64,000 bases of DNA from Microbacterium sp. CGR2 (GTDB lineage Bacteria; Actinomycetota; Actinomycetes; Actinomycetales; Microbacteriaceae), in the NCBI RefSeq assembly GCF_003626735.1, contig NZ_RBHX01000001.1, forward strand, positions 3,038,001-3,102,000. Reading direction: 5' to 3'. Every line of letters begins with the position of its first letter. The stretch's first letter is position 1. Both the position numbers and the translations under genes were made by a program. A model generated the notes under the pieces. It made no database searches. It was not told the origin of the DNA and saw only the letters and a list, made by a program, of their open reading frames with translations. Shown here one piece after another: positions 7,185-15,786 of this stretch.

Positions 7185-8885
7185 CTATTTCTCCGCCGAC
7201 GCCGCGACGCGCAGATCGAGGGGCACATCGATGGGGAAGGTGCCGAACAAGCGCGTTGTGGCGACCGCTGCGGCTTCGCGGACCACCTCGGCGGCAGCAT
7301 CCGCCTGCTCTTCGGGGACGTGCAGGATGACCTCGTCGTGCAGGAAGAACGCCAGATGCGCGACGCGAGCGAACGGTCCGGATGCCGTCGCCGGCACGGC
7401 CGCTTCGGGAAGCTGCTGCAGCCGGTGTCGGATCTCGGCGAGCCAGATCAGCGACCACTCCGCCGCTGTCCCCTGCACGATGAAGTTGCGGGTGAAGCGC
7501 CCCCAGTCGCGAGCGCGGCGGCGGGCGAGAGCCACCTCGACCGGGTCGGCATCCGCATCCGTCGCTCTGGACTGCAGCGCAGCCCACTCCCTCGACGGCC
7601 GTGGCGAAGAGCGCCCGAGCCACGTCGAGACGATCCCGCCGTCTTCGCCGGTGCGAGCGGCCGCGTCGACGAGACCCATGGCACGGGGGTACACCTTGCG
7701 CAACCGCGGCACCAATCGGCCGCTGTCGCCCGTGGTCGCGCCGTACATCGCCCCGAGCACGGCGTACTTCGCCTCCTCGCGGGTGCTCACGGCACCGGAG
7801 GCCACGACACCGGCATACAGGTCGCTCCCCCGCGCCGCACGCGCCATCTCCTCGTCGGCGGCCATGGCCGCGAGCATCCGCGGCTCGAGCTGTGCGACAT
7901 CCGCGACGATCAGGGTCCACCCCGGGTCGGCACGGACTGCCGGCCGGAGGCTTCGCGGAAGTTGCAGCGCGCCGCCGCCCGCCGACGCCCACCGTCCGGT
8001 GACGACCCCTCCGGGAATGTAGATCGGGCGGAACCGGCGATCGTGCACCCACTCGGCCAACCATGCCCATCCGTTCGCGCTCAGCAGGCGCGAGAGCTTC
8101 TTGTACGCGAGGAGCGGCTCGACGACCGGATGATCGTGCTGGGCGAGCTCCCAGCGTCCGGTGGACTCGACGTTCACCCCGACGCGGTGCAGCGCGCGTA
8201 GCAGCTTCGGCTGACTGTCGAGATGCAGGGCGGAGTCGCCGAGGATCGTACGCACCCGGTCTCCGAGTTCCACCATCCGGCTCGGCAGCCCTCCGGCGAC
8301 CGGCCGGGTGCCGAGAGTGTCGGTCAGGATCGCATCGTGGGCCTTCTCATCCCACGGCAGCCCCGCGACACGCATCTCCTCGGCGATGAGCCCGCCGGCG
8401 GATTCCGCGGCACACAGCAGCGTCAATCTCCCGTCCAGCGCCGACGAGATCACACGCCGCTGCGACCGATACTGGTCGAGCATCTCGGTCATGGGATCTT
8501 CGCCGGGTCCATCCGCGAACCCGTCGAAGAGTGACGGAGCGGCGACCTCGACCTCCCGCCGCAGCCATGCGGTCGATGACGGGAGGGGCACCGGGACCGC
8601 CGCGGTGTCGCGCAGGATCGCATGACAGAGCACCAGGTCGTGGCTCCGGCCGATCCGTACCCCGTGTCCGAGCAGTACCGCATAGGTGTCGCTGGCGGAT
8701 CGGATGATCCAACGGGGTGCAGCGGATGCCTCGACGGACGCGACCCACGCCGCGAGCTTCGATTCCGAAAGCGTCGTCCGCTGCTGCTCCTGATCGGCCT
8801 CGTCGAGTTCGACCGCCGTGTACTCACGCGCCCCGCTCGAGGCCAGGGCGATCCGTCGTTCTCCTGACGACGTCGGCGCGGTCAT
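7185..8885 (-). CDS. Bifunctional 3'-5' exonuclease/DNA polymerase of the PolA family
   Basis: A 566-residue family A polymerase with no 5'-nuclease domain, so it is not the main PolA. The N-terminal ~190 residues correspond to a degenerate 3'-5' exonuclease-like region. The polymerase part has TGRWASAGGGALQLPR (296-311), motif A VADVAQLEPR (327-336), motif B with EEAKYAVLGAMYG (370-382) and motif C FFLHDEVILHVP near residue 510. These keep the two catalytic acidic residues and the lysine. Such short PolA-like proteins are widespread in actinobacteria and presumed to work in repair; their exact role is open. The ATG at 8885 lacks an obvious ribosome-binding site. Confidence 0.88.
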   Translation of the reverse strand: MTAPTSSGERRIALASSGAREYTAVELDEADQEQQRTTLSESKLAAWVASVEASAAPRWIIRSASDTYAVLLGHGVRIGRSHDLVLCHAILRDTAAVPVPLPSSTAWLRREVEVAAPSLFDGFADGPGEDPMTEMLDQYRSQRRVISSALDGRLTLLCAAESAGGLIAEEMRVAGLPWDEKAHDAILTDTLGTRPVAGGLPSRMVELGDRVRTILGDSALHLDSQPKLLRALHRVGVNVESTGRWELAQHDHPVVEPLLAYKKLSRLLSANGWAWLAEWVHDRRFRPIYIPGGVVTGRWASAGGGALQLPRSLRPAVRADPGWTLIVADVAQLEPRMLAAMAADEEMARAARGSDLYAGVVASGAVSTREEAKYAVLGAMYGATTGDSGRLVPRLRKVYPRAMGLVDAAARTGEDGGIVSTWLGRSSPRPSREWAALQSRATDADADPVEVALARRRARDWGRFTRNFIVQGTAAEWSLIWLAEIRHRLQQLPEAAVPATASGPFARVAHLAFFLHDEVILHVPEEQADAAAEVVREAAAVATTRLFGTFPIDVPLDLRVAASAEK

Positions 8886-8907
8886 CGACGGCGCGAGCCG
8901 ACGGGGC

Positions 8908-9642
8908 TCATGACAGCCCGGACTCCTCGGTGCGCACGAGGATGCAGCCGCACTCCGGGCAGTAGACGACGAGGTCGTCCGGTGCGTTGCGCACGTCGTT
9001 GAGGTCGGTGCCGGGGAGCATCATGCGACACCCCTCGCAGGTGCCCCGAGTCAGCAGTGCGGCGCCCGAGCTGTTCACCGCACGGCGGGTGTACTCAGCG
9101 AGAAGATCGGCCGGGATCGTGGCGACGACGGCCGCGCGGTCGCGTGCGAGCTGGGTGCCGAGTTCGGTCGCTGCCGCCACGGCGGCCTTGGCCTGCGAGG
9201 TGAGAGCCGTACCTTCCGCGGTCGTGGTGTCCAGCAGCGCCTGCTGCGTGTTCACCGCAGCCTCGGCCTCTTCCAGTCGCCCCATGACGTCGAGCTCGGC
9301 GTCTTCGAGGTCGCTGTGACGCTTGGCGAGACTTGCCAGTTCGTGCTCCAGCGCCTGCGCCTCCTTGGAGTTGGTGGCGATGGCCAGTCGCTCAGCGTCG
9401 CGGTTCCGGCGCTGCTCGACGACGACGACGTCCGACTCCAGGCGCTTGAGCTCGGTGCGCACGTCGTCCCGGGTGCCGGTCAAGGTGGTGAGCTCGCGCA
9501 GCTGCTCCTGCCGGATCGCGACGAGCTCGGTGATCCGCGCGGCCTGCGTCGGCTGGGTGCGGGCACGTTCCGCCTGCGCGATGCGCCGGTCGAGGTCGGC
9601 GATGTCGAGCAGGGTGCGCTGGTTCTCGGGGCTGGCGTTCAC
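8908..9642 (-). CDS. Coiled-coil protein with C-terminal C4 zinc ribbon (DUF164/CT398 family)
   Basis: 244 residues. About 180 residues of heptad-rich helix form a long antiparallel hairpin, followed by a zinc ribbon built from CEGCRMMLP and, about 25 residues later, YCPECGCILV. The family is thought to act as a nucleic-acid or protein-complex adaptor; no enzyme activity is known. A GTG start is used, with TAGATT 7 bases upstream and no Shine-Dalgarno site. It precedes the polymerase gene on the same strand by about 20 bases, so the two may be transcribed together. Confidence 0.88.
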   Translation of the reverse strand: MNASPENQRTLLDIADLDRRIAQAERARTQPTQAARITELVAIRQEQLRELTTLTGTRDDVRTELKRLESDVVVVEQRRNRDAERLAIATNSKEAQALEHELASLAKRHSDLEDAELDVMGRLEEAEAAVNTQQALLDTTTAEGTALTSQAKAAVAAATELGTQLARDRAAVVATIPADLLAEYTRRAVNSSGAALLTRGTCEGCRMMLPGTDLNDVRNAPDDLVVYCPECGCILVRTEESGLS

Positions 9643-9678
9643 GCTTTCAAATCTAGCCGCTGCCGCGGCATCCGCCCA

Positions 9679-10062
9679 TCACCCCACATCTCCATCGACG
9701 TAGTACCAGTTCCGGTCTTCGCGCACGAAGCGGCTGCGCTCGTGAAGCGACCCGCGCTCATCGCCGTGTCTCCAGAACGCTTCGAACTCGACGACCCCCT
9801 CGCGGTCGAAGGGACCACCCGCGACGCGATCGACGATCACGAGCCGCCGCCACTGCATCCCGGCTTCGAACTCGATTCCGCTCGGCCGGGTGGACGGATG
9901 CCAGGTACGCAGCAGATGCTCGGCCTCTTCTCGCGCGAACGCCGTGTATCGAGACCGCATCAGTCGTTCGGCGGTGGGGGCCGGAGCGCCCGTGAGGAGG
10001 GGGCCGCAGCACGCGTCGAAAGCATCTCCGGAAAAGCACGGGCACGGCACCATGTCGGTCAC
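9679..10062 (-). CDS. YchJ family SEC-C/NTF2-like protein
   Basis: 127 residues from the GTG at 10062, or 124 from an ATG at 10053. It begins with a SEC-C-like zinc knuckle, PCPCFSGDAFDACCG, followed by the YchJ signature AERLMRSRYTAF, then LLRTWHP and an NTF2-like barrel that includes GVVEFEAFWR and ends DRNWYYVDGDV. The family is conserved but functionally unassigned. The GTG start overlaps the stop of the upstream membrane-protein gene by four bases, suggesting translational coupling; neither start has a clear ribosome-binding site. Confidence 0.85.
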   Translation of the reverse strand: MTDMVPCPCFSGDAFDACCGPLLTGAPAPTAERLMRSRYTAFAREEAEHLLRTWHPSTRPSGIEFEAGMQWRRLVIVDRVAGGPFDREGVVEFEAFWRHGDERGSLHERSRFVREDRNWYYVDGDVG

Positions 10063-10439
10063 GAGAGCGCGATCACCAGGGTCATGAGAGCCATGATCAC
10101 GCACACGGGCGTCATCGTCCAACGCTCGGGGCGACTGCGAGAGATCGCGTTGAGCCCGATTCCCACGACGAAGTACGCGAAGAGGATCCACGTGAACACG
10201 ACGATCAACCCGCTGTCGCTGCCGGGAAGCACGCCGACACGACTGAGGAGCAGCGCTGCAAAACCCACGTACAGCACCACGGAGACGGCGCTGCTGATGC
10301 GGAGGCGACGTGGCAGCACCCGCGGGTGGGCACCACCCCAGGCGAACCTGCCCCACGGAGCGCCCGAGGCCAGCGCAATCTGAAACGCGGTGAGAGTCGC
10401 GAGCAATGTGAGGACAACGATCAGGGCGAACAAGACCAT
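10059..10439 (-). CDS. Four-helix integral membrane protein
   Basis: 126 residues with four hydrophobic segments: an N-terminal helix starting VLFALIVVLTLLATL, a second beginning AVSVVLYVGFAALLL, a third FTWILFAYFVVGIGL and a C-terminal VCVIMALMTLVIAL. No family is recognised with confidence. GGAGG 7 bases upstream fixes the ATG at 10439. The gene lies 22 bases after the padR stop and overlaps the next gene by four bases, forming a padR-membrane protein-ychJ unit. A PadR-controlled membrane protein is a common theme, so it may answer the same signal. Confidence 0.75.
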   Translation of the reverse strand: MVLFALIVVLTLLATLTAFQIALASGAPWGRFAWGGAHPRVLPRRLRISSAVSVVLYVGFAALLLSRVGVLPGSDSGLIVVFTWILFAYFVVGIGLNAISRSRPERWTMTPVCVIMALMTLVIALS

Positions 10440-10461
10440 GGGACAACCTCCGAGATGTGGG

Positions 10462-10986
10462 TCACGCGTCGTGTTCGAGCTGGTCAAGCCAGGTCAGCGC
10501 GAGGGTGTGGGAGCGGATGCCGTAGTCGAGAGTCGCACGACGGTACCGGAACACCTCGGCCGATGCCGCGGGGATCTCCGCGCTGTCGAGTTCCGTGGCC
10601 AACGAGGTGAGCGCGTTGCCGTCCTCTGTCAGCCGCGCACGGACCACGGCGATGCACTCACGACGCTCACCCGCGGGCAGGCTGCCGAGGAGATAGATCC
10701 GCGCGAGCATGAGGGGCTCTGCGTCCGATCCGCTGAGCGGTGAGAGCATCCATTCGCGCCATGTTTGACGGCCCGTGTCGGTGACCGCGTAGAGCTTCCG
10801 CCGACGACGTGTGTCCGCCGCGTCCGCGGGGAGAACCCAACCTTGGGCTTCGAGTTGCCGGAGAGCACGTTGGATGCTGCCGAAGCTGGCGGCGTAGAAC
10901 AACGAGATTCCGCCGGTGAAGCGCTTGTGCACGTCATAAAGGGCGAGAGGCCCGTCGAGGAGGATGCCGAGGATGAGAAACTGCAC
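10462..10986 (-). CDS. PadR family transcriptional regulator
   Basis: 174 residues. The N-terminal winged helix (about 1-80) has FLILGILLDGPLALYDVHKR, FGSIQRALRQLEAQG and a basic wing (DTRRRRKLYAVTDTG), followed by the C-terminal dimerisation helices of the PadR/Vir family. It begins with GTG; TATATC lies 6 bases upstream and there is no Shine-Dalgarno site, so the transcript is probably leaderless. The perfect inverted repeat at 10994-11012 overlaps this -10 element and is the obvious operator, implying autorepression and control of the divergent aldo/keto reductase gene. Confidence 0.9.
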   Translation of the reverse strand: MQFLILGILLDGPLALYDVHKRFTGGISLFYAASFGSIQRALRQLEAQGWVLPADAADTRRRRKLYAVTDTGRQTWREWMLSPLSGSDAEPLMLARIYLLGSLPAGERRECIAVVRARLTEDGNALTSLATELDSAEIPAASAEVFRYRRATLDYGIRSHTLALTWLDQLEHDA

Positions 10987-10993
10987 GTCTTAG

Positions 10994-11012
10994 ATATACC
11001 CCTTAGGTATAT
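10994..11012. promoter_or_regulatory. Probable PadR operator
   Basis: Perfect inverted repeat ATATACC-N5-GGTATAT between divergent padR and aldo/keto reductase genes. It starts 8 bases before the padR start codon and covers its likely -10 element. PadR proteins typically bind AT-rich palindromes in such positions. Confidence 0.6.
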
Positions 11013-11056
11013 TGAGCGCAAGGCTACGCTGAAAGAACCGCAACGAAGGAGAACCG

Positions 11057-11896
11057 ATGCCCACTGTCCCCACCTTCACCGCCCACAACGGATTCGCCCT
11101 GCCTGCCATCGGCCTCGGCACGTACGCGCTCAACGGCGACGCGGGAGCCGACGCCGTCACCGGAGCGCTCAGCGCCGGGTACCGGCTGCTCGACTCGGCG
11201 TTCAACTACGAGAACGAGGGCTCGGTCGGTCGTGGGGTCGCGGCATCCGACATCGCCCGTGCAGAGATCATCGTCACGACGAAGCTCCCTGGACGTCACC
11301 ACTCGACGGAGAAGGCCCGCACGAGCATCGAAGAGAGCCGCTCGCGCCTCGGGCTCGACATCACCGACCTGCACCTCATCCACTGGCCCAACCCCAGCCA
11401 GGACGAGTACGTGCAGGCGTGGGCGGCCCTCGTCGACGCGCAGGAACGCGGGATCGTCCGCCAGATCGGCGTGTCGAACTTCCTGCCGGAGCACCTCGAG
11501 CGCATCGAGCGCGAGACCGGCGTGCGACCGGTCGTCAATCAGATCGAGGTCCACCCGTTCTTCCCTCAGGAGGAACAGCTGGCGTATCACCGTGAACACG
11601 GCATCCTGACCGAGGCGTGGAGCCCGCTCGGCCGGGCGAAGGAACTGCTCGACGAAGCCGTCATCACCGAGATCGCCGCCGCACACGGCATCAGCGCCGC
11701 TCAGACCGTCCTCGCCTGGCATGTCGCCCGGGAGACGGTCGCGATCCCGAAGGCGTCGTCGCTGGAGCATCAGGAGTCGAATCTGGCCGCGGCCGAGGTC
11801 GTGCTCGACGAAGCCGAGGTCGCCGCGATCACAGCCCTCGGGCGCCCGGACGGTCGACTGTTCGGCGCCGACCCGCGCACTCACGAGGAGTCGTAG
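11057..11896 (+). CDS. Aldo/keto reductase
   Basis: NADPH-dependent carbonyl reductase of the AKR5/2,5-diketo-gluconate reductase type, 279 residues, TIM barrel. The catalytic tetrad is visible as D46 and Y51 (LLDSAFNYENEG), K76 (TTKLPGRHH) and H109 (LIHWPNP). The cofactor-binding end has QIGVSNF and the IPKASS motif expected for NADP binding. GAAGGAG lies 5 bases before the ATG. It is divergent from padR across a palindromic operator, suggesting induction by the compound PadR senses. The natural substrate cannot be told from sequence. Confidence 0.9.
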   Translation: MPTVPTFTAHNGFALPAIGLGTYALNGDAGADAVTGALSAGYRLLDSAFNYENEGSVGRGVAASDIARAEIIVTTKLPGRHHSTEKARTSIEESRSRLGLDITDLHLIHWPNPSQDEYVQAWAALVDAQERGIVRQIGVSNFLPEHLERIERETGVRPVVNQIEVHPFFPQEEQLAYHREHGILTEAWSPLGRAKELLDEAVITEIAAAHGISAAQTVLAWHVARETVAIPKASSLEHQESNLAAAEVVLDEAEVAAITALGRPDGRLFGADPRTHEES

Positions 11897-11899
11897 CGG

Positions 11900-12736
11900 T
11901 CAGACGATCTGGGTTCCGAGCACGCGGACGAGTTCGAGCTTGCTGGCCGACTCACTTCCGGGGGCTGCGGTCAGCACGATCAGGGCTTGAGATTCGTCTT
12001 GGGTGAACAGCGCCTGGCAGTCCACTTCGATCTCACCGAGTTCGGGGTGGATGAGAACTTTGTGCTCCTCGAATCGGCGGCGCACCTCCTGTGCTTCCCA
12101 CAGCTCGACGAATTCCGCACTGCGGGCGGTGAGATCCTTCACGATCTCGCCTGCCCGTGAGCGTGTGCCGAGCATGCCGTGCGCGGCGCGGAGCGCGGCC
12201 ACCTGCGATCGGCTCTGGCGCGCGCGGTCACGCTCCGGGTAGCGGCTCCGCTCGGTCTCGGGCTGCGCGAACCAGCGGTGGATGCCGCTGCGCTCCAGCC
12301 CCTGCAGGGCGCTCGCATCGCCGAGGAGTGCCCGCGCCGCGTCGTTCTGCACGAGAACCTCGTCGAGCGCGGACACGACGAAGGCCGGCGAGTCGTGCAG
12401 CCGGTCGAGGATCCGCAGCATCCCCGGCCGCACGTGGTCGGCGAACGCGGCTCGATCCGGCGCACTGTGGCCGCACACCCGGTGGAGATAGTCGCGCTCG
12501 TCGGAGGTGAGCCGGAGCGCTCGGGCCAGAGCGGCCACGATCTGGATGCTCGGCTGCGGGCCGCGGCGCTGCTCGAGGCGCGTGTAGTAGTCCGTCGACA
12601 TCGCCGCGAGCTGGGCGACCTCCTCCCGGCGCAGACCCGGCGTGCGTCTCCGGGCACCCTCGCTCAGGCCGACGTCGGAAGGCTGCAGGGTCTCCCGTCG
12701 GCGCAGCAGGAATTCGGCCAGTGCGTCTCGATCCAC
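11900..12736 (-). CDS. Helix-turn-helix regulator with MmyB-like ligand-binding domain
   Basis: 278 residues. The XRE-type HTH (about 28-85) has RRTPGLRREEVAQLAAMSTDYYTRLEQ and QRGPQPS-like spacing typical of this family. The rest is an MmyB-like (MLTR) PAS-type domain with PAFVVSALDEVLVQN, ending HPELGEIEVDCQ. These regulators usually sit opposite a short-chain dehydrogenase and are proposed to bind small lipids. GTG start with GATACT 6 bases upstream, so probably leaderless. The palindrome at 12768-12790 is its likely site. It converges on the aldo/keto reductase gene with only 3 bases between stops. Confidence 0.9.
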   Translation of the reverse strand: MDRDALAEFLLRRRETLQPSDVGLSEGARRRTPGLRREEVAQLAAMSTDYYTRLEQRRGPQPSIQIVAALARALRLTSDERDYLHRVCGHSAPDRAAFADHVRPGMLRILDRLHDSPAFVVSALDEVLVQNDAARALLGDASALQGLERSGIHRWFAQPETERSRYPERDRARQSRSQVAALRAAHGMLGTRSRAGEIVKDLTARSAEFVELWEAQEVRRRFEEHKVLIHPELGEIEVDCQALFTQDESQALIVLTAAPGSESASKLELVRVLGTQIV

Positions 12737-12767
12737 GTGAGAAGTATCCCGCGTGCGCTCGACCCGA

Positions 12768-12790
12768 TCCAGGGACGGCCGATCCCTGGA
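12768..12790. promoter_or_regulatory. Probable operator of the MmyB-like regulator
   Basis: Perfect 8-base inverted repeat TCCAGGGA-N7-TCCCTGGA, about midway between the divergent regulator and short-chain dehydrogenase starts. It lies where it could block both promoters. Confidence 0.5.
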
Positions 12791-12837
12791 TGACGGGTCT
12801 CTGGTGAGCGCCGCGCTGCGGATCGCAGGCTGGGGAC

Positions 12838-13602
12838 ATGAACATCACCGGAAACACCATCTTCATCCCCGGCGCCACCAGCGGCATCGGCCTCGCGCTC
12901 GCTCGGGCGCTCCGCGCCAAGGGCAACACGGTCATCGTCGGCGGACGCCGCACCGAACTGCTGCGCGAGATCGCCGCTGCCGACCCCGGCATGCACACCG
13001 TGCAGATCGACACGACGGACGCCGACAGCATCCGAACCGCGGCATCCGAAGTGCTGGCCGCGCATCCTGAACTCAACGTGCTCATCGCCATGGCCGGGGT
13101 GATGCGGGTCGAGGACTGGACGCAACCTTCCGGGTTCCTCGGAACTGCGGAGGAGACGGTCGTCACCAACGTGCTCGGTCCGATTCGCCTCATCAGCGCG
13201 TTCATCGAGCATCTCGGCAGCGTGCCGGACGCGACGGTCATGACCGTCTCCTCCGGACTTGCCTTCACGCCGCTGCGGGCGACCCCGAGCTACAACGCGA
13301 GCAAGGCGGCGATCCACATGCTCAGCGAGTCACTGCGACTCCAGTGGGCGGGCACCGGCGTGCAGATCATGGAGCTCGAGCCTCCGGCGGTGCGTACGGG
13401 ACTGCTGCCCGGGCACGAGGAGAACGAGTCGGCGATGCCCCTCGACGACTTCATCGCCGAGGTGATGGAGCTGATCGAGACGCAGCCCGATACCACCGAG
13501 ATCCAGGTCGAGAACGTGAAGTTCCTGCGCTACGGCGAGGCGCGCGGTGACTACGCGCAGGTGGTGGCCGCGGTCAACGGCAGCGACCCGCACGGAAAGT
13601 GA
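12838..13602 (+). CDS. Short-chain dehydrogenase/reductase (DltE-like)
   Basis: 254-residue Rossmann-fold oxidoreductase. The nucleotide-binding GATSGIG (11-17), the NAG-like region (AMAGVMR), the catalytic serine in VSSG and the YNASK pair (near 151-155) are all present. GGRR after strand 2 favours NADP. The sequence type resembles DltE/YdfG-like SDRs. CAGGCT sits 6 bases before the ATG with no Shine-Dalgarno site, consistent with leaderless expression. It is divergent from the MmyB-like regulator, a standard pairing in which the regulator represses the dehydrogenase. Substrate unknown. Confidence 0.9.
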   Translation: MNITGNTIFIPGATSGIGLALARALRAKGNTVIVGGRRTELLREIAAADPGMHTVQIDTTDADSIRTAASEVLAAHPELNVLIAMAGVMRVEDWTQPSGFLGTAEETVVTNVLGPIRLISAFIEHLGSVPDATVMTVSSGLAFTPLRATPSYNASKAAIHMLSESLRLQWAGTGVQIMELEPPAVRTGLLPGHEENESAMPLDDFIAEVMELIETQPDTTEIQVENVKFLRYGEARGDYAQVVAAVNGSDPHGK

Positions 13603-13617
13603 GAGAGCGCGGCGAGG

Positions 13618-14571
13618 TCACTGGCGCAACGTCGCGGTGACCTCGTCGAGGGCCTTCGCCGAGTGATGGAGCAGACCGAGTTCTTCGTCGGAGAACGAGG
13701 TGTTGCGGATCGGCATCGCGCCCGTCGCACTCACGATCGACGGCACCGAGAGCGCCACGCCGTCGACGCCGTGGAAGTCGTGCAGCACCGTGCTGACCGG
13801 CATCACCGCGTGCTCGTCGCGGAGAATCGCCTCGACGATGCGGGCACTCGACAGGCCGATGGCGTAGTTGGTCGCGCCCTTGCCCTGAATGACCTTGTAG
13901 GCGGCGTCGCGGACGTCGACGGCGATCGCATCGAGTTCGTCGAGCGTGAATCGAGGGTGTCCCGGGACTTCCCAGTCGAGAATCGGGACCGTGCCGATGG
14001 TTGCGCGGGACCACAGCGGGAACTCGGTGTCGCCGTGCTCGCCGACGATGTGGGCGTGCACACTCGCCGTCGAGACCCCCGCGCGTTCGGCGAGCTTCCA
14101 CCGGAGGCGTGAGGTGTCGAGGACGGTTCCGGAGGCGAAGATCCGCTCGATGGGAAGGCCGGTGGCCTCCTGCGCGATCACGGTGAGAACGTCGCACGGG
14201 TTGGTGACGATGACGTAGACCGCGTTCGGGGCGACTTCGAGCAGCTGCGGCATCATGGTGCGGATGATGCCGGCGTTGACCTCGGCGAGCTCGGTGCGGG
14301 TCTGTCCGGGGTTCTGTTTCGCGCCGGCGGTGATGACGACGACGTGTGAGCCCGCGGCGACGGAGATGTCGCTGCCGCCGACGATGTCACTCGTGCCGGT
14401 GAACTGGGTGCCGTGGGCGAGATCGAGGACCTCGGCCTCCACCTTTTCAGTGGCGATGTCGTAGAGGGCGACGTGGCGGGCAGAGCCGCGGATCAGTGCG
14501 GCGTAGGCGACGCTGGATCCGACGCTTCCCGCCCCGACGACGGTGAGCTTCGAGTTCTCGATGATCTCCAT
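13618..14571 (-). CDS. ldh: L-lactate dehydrogenase
   Basis: Interconverts pyruvate and L-lactate with NAD. The 317-residue protein carries GAGSVG (13-18) for NAD binding, D38 for the ribose, the mobile-loop QNPGQTRTEL (86-95) with the catalytic arginine, TNPCDV (123-128), DTSRLRW with the substrate arginine, and the active-site histidine in GEHGDTEFPLW (177-187). CAGACT lies 6 bases before the ATG at 14571, suggesting a leaderless transcript; a GTG two codons upstream is less likely. Convergent with the preceding dehydrogenase gene. Confidence 0.95.
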   Translation of the reverse strand: MEIIENSKLTVVGAGSVGSSVAYAALIRGSARHVALYDIATEKVEAEVLDLAHGTQFTGTSDIVGGSDISVAAGSHVVVITAGAKQNPGQTRTELAEVNAGIIRTMMPQLLEVAPNAVYVIVTNPCDVLTVIAQEATGLPIERIFASGTVLDTSRLRWKLAERAGVSTASVHAHIVGEHGDTEFPLWSRATIGTVPILDWEVPGHPRFTLDELDAIAVDVRDAAYKVIQGKGATNYAIGLSSARIVEAILRDEHAVMPVSTVLHDFHGVDGVALSVPSIVSATGAMPIRNTSFSDEELGLLHHSAKALDEVTATLRQ

Positions 14572-14625
14572 GCGCACAGTCTGGCAGTGCCGGTGTCACA
14601 TCGGGAGGGGCGATGCTCGTGCAGA

Positions 14626-15513
14626 TCAGATCGCTGCGTTCACGGCCTCGTCGACGGTGGAGTGCGTGAACTGGAATCCGGTCTTCTCCAGCACTCCGGG
14701 ACGCACATCCGCGTCGGTGAGAAGAAGCGAGTCCGCCGCTTCGTTCAGCGCGAGGCGTAGCGCCCACGACGGAGCGGGGAGCCAGAACGGCCGGTGCATG
14801 CGCGCGGCGAGGGCCCGGCCGGTCTCGTTGGCCGATGCCGGAGTCGGTCCGGTGAGGTTCACGGGGCCCCCGATCTTCTGATCGAGGACGTGGCGGATCG
14901 CGCGCACCTCGTCTTCGAGCGAGATCCAGGGCCAGATCTGCGTTCCAGGCCCGATCGGCCCGGCCACTCGGAAGCGCGTCAGCTGGATGAGGGGCTTCAG
15001 CACGCCCTGACGGTGGATGATCGGGGCCGTCCGCAACAGAGCGACGCGGGCGTGGTCGTCGGCGCGGCGCGCTTCAGCTTCCCAGCGCACGCAGAGATCG
15101 GCCAGGAACGTCTCGCCTGCAGTGGAGTCTTCGGTGAGCTGCTCCCCCGGTGCCGAGCCGTAGTATCCGACGGCGGATGCAGAGACGAGTGCGGGAGCAT
15201 CAGAGCGGAGAGCACGCATCGCGGTGGTGATCGTCTTCGTCGTGCGCAGACGCGAGTCGACGAGTTCCGTGCGGTAGCGACGGGTCCACGGCACTCGACC
15301 GACGCTGGCTCCGCTCAAGGAGACGATCGCCTCAGCACCGGCGAGCACGTCGGGATCGAGCTCGCGCTCCCCCGGCGCCCACTGCGCTTCGTCATCGCTC
15401 CTGGGTGGGCGTCGCACGAGCGTCGTGACCTCGATGCCGTCGCCACGGAGCGAGGACGCGAGCGCCGTTCCGATCAGTCCGGATGCTCCGCTGATGACGA
15501 TGCGTCGCGCCAT
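14626..15513 (-). CDS. TIGR01777 family NAD(P)-dependent epimerase
   Basis: 295 residues of the extended SDR type, related to SulA-like/YfcH proteins. Visible features are the N-terminal nucleotide loop ISGASGLIGTALA (6-18), the family signature IVSLSGASVG, the RTTKTI helix, SASAVGYYG (the YYG motif typical of the family) and the C-terminal DUF1731 region (WALRLALNEAADSLLLTD). No substrate is known for the family. CAGGAG 6 bases before the ATG at 15513 sets the start; in-frame sequence further upstream runs into the tRNA. It is transcribed toward ldh. Confidence 0.9.
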   Translation of the reverse strand: MARRIVISGASGLIGTALASSLRGDGIEVTTLVRRPPRSDDEAQWAPGERELDPDVLAGAEAIVSLSGASVGRVPWTRRYRTELVDSRLRTTKTITTAMRALRSDAPALVSASAVGYYGSAPGEQLTEDSTAGETFLADLCVRWEAEARRADDHARVALLRTAPIIHRQGVLKPLIQLTRFRVAGPIGPGTQIWPWISLEDEVRAIRHVLDQKIGGPVNLTGPTPASANETGRALAARMHRPFWLPAPSWALRLALNEAADSLLLTDADVRPGVLEKTGFQFTHSTVDEAVNAAI

Positions 15514-15636
15514 TGTCGCTCCTGAGGTTTCTTCGTCGAAAGTCACTGGTCGCTCACGATGTGAGCGAGTGAAGTCCACACTAACGAAAGGGTGCGACGG
15601 CGCCGTGGCCACGAAGCGGGCGACGAGGAAATGGAG

Positions 15637-15709
15637 TGGGCCCTGCCGGGATCGAACCGACGACATCCACGGTGTAAACGTGGCGCTCTACCAGCTGAGC
15701 TAAAGGCCC
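15637..15709 (-). tRNA. tRNA-Val (UAC)
   Basis: The 73-base minus-strand sequence folds as a cloverleaf: a 7-bp acceptor stem ending in discriminator A, D arm TTTAGCTCAGCTGGTAGAGC, anticodon stem CCACG/CGTGG with loop TTTACAC (anticodon TAC), and T arm containing GGTTCGATCC. CCA is not encoded. The anticodon reads GUA valine codons. Confidence 0.97.
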
Positions 15710-15786
15710 TTCCTGACCATCTTATCCAGGCGCGCGCCGCGCGGGTGTCACCGTCCCAGCGCGACGACCTGGTCAAGCCGGGCGAG

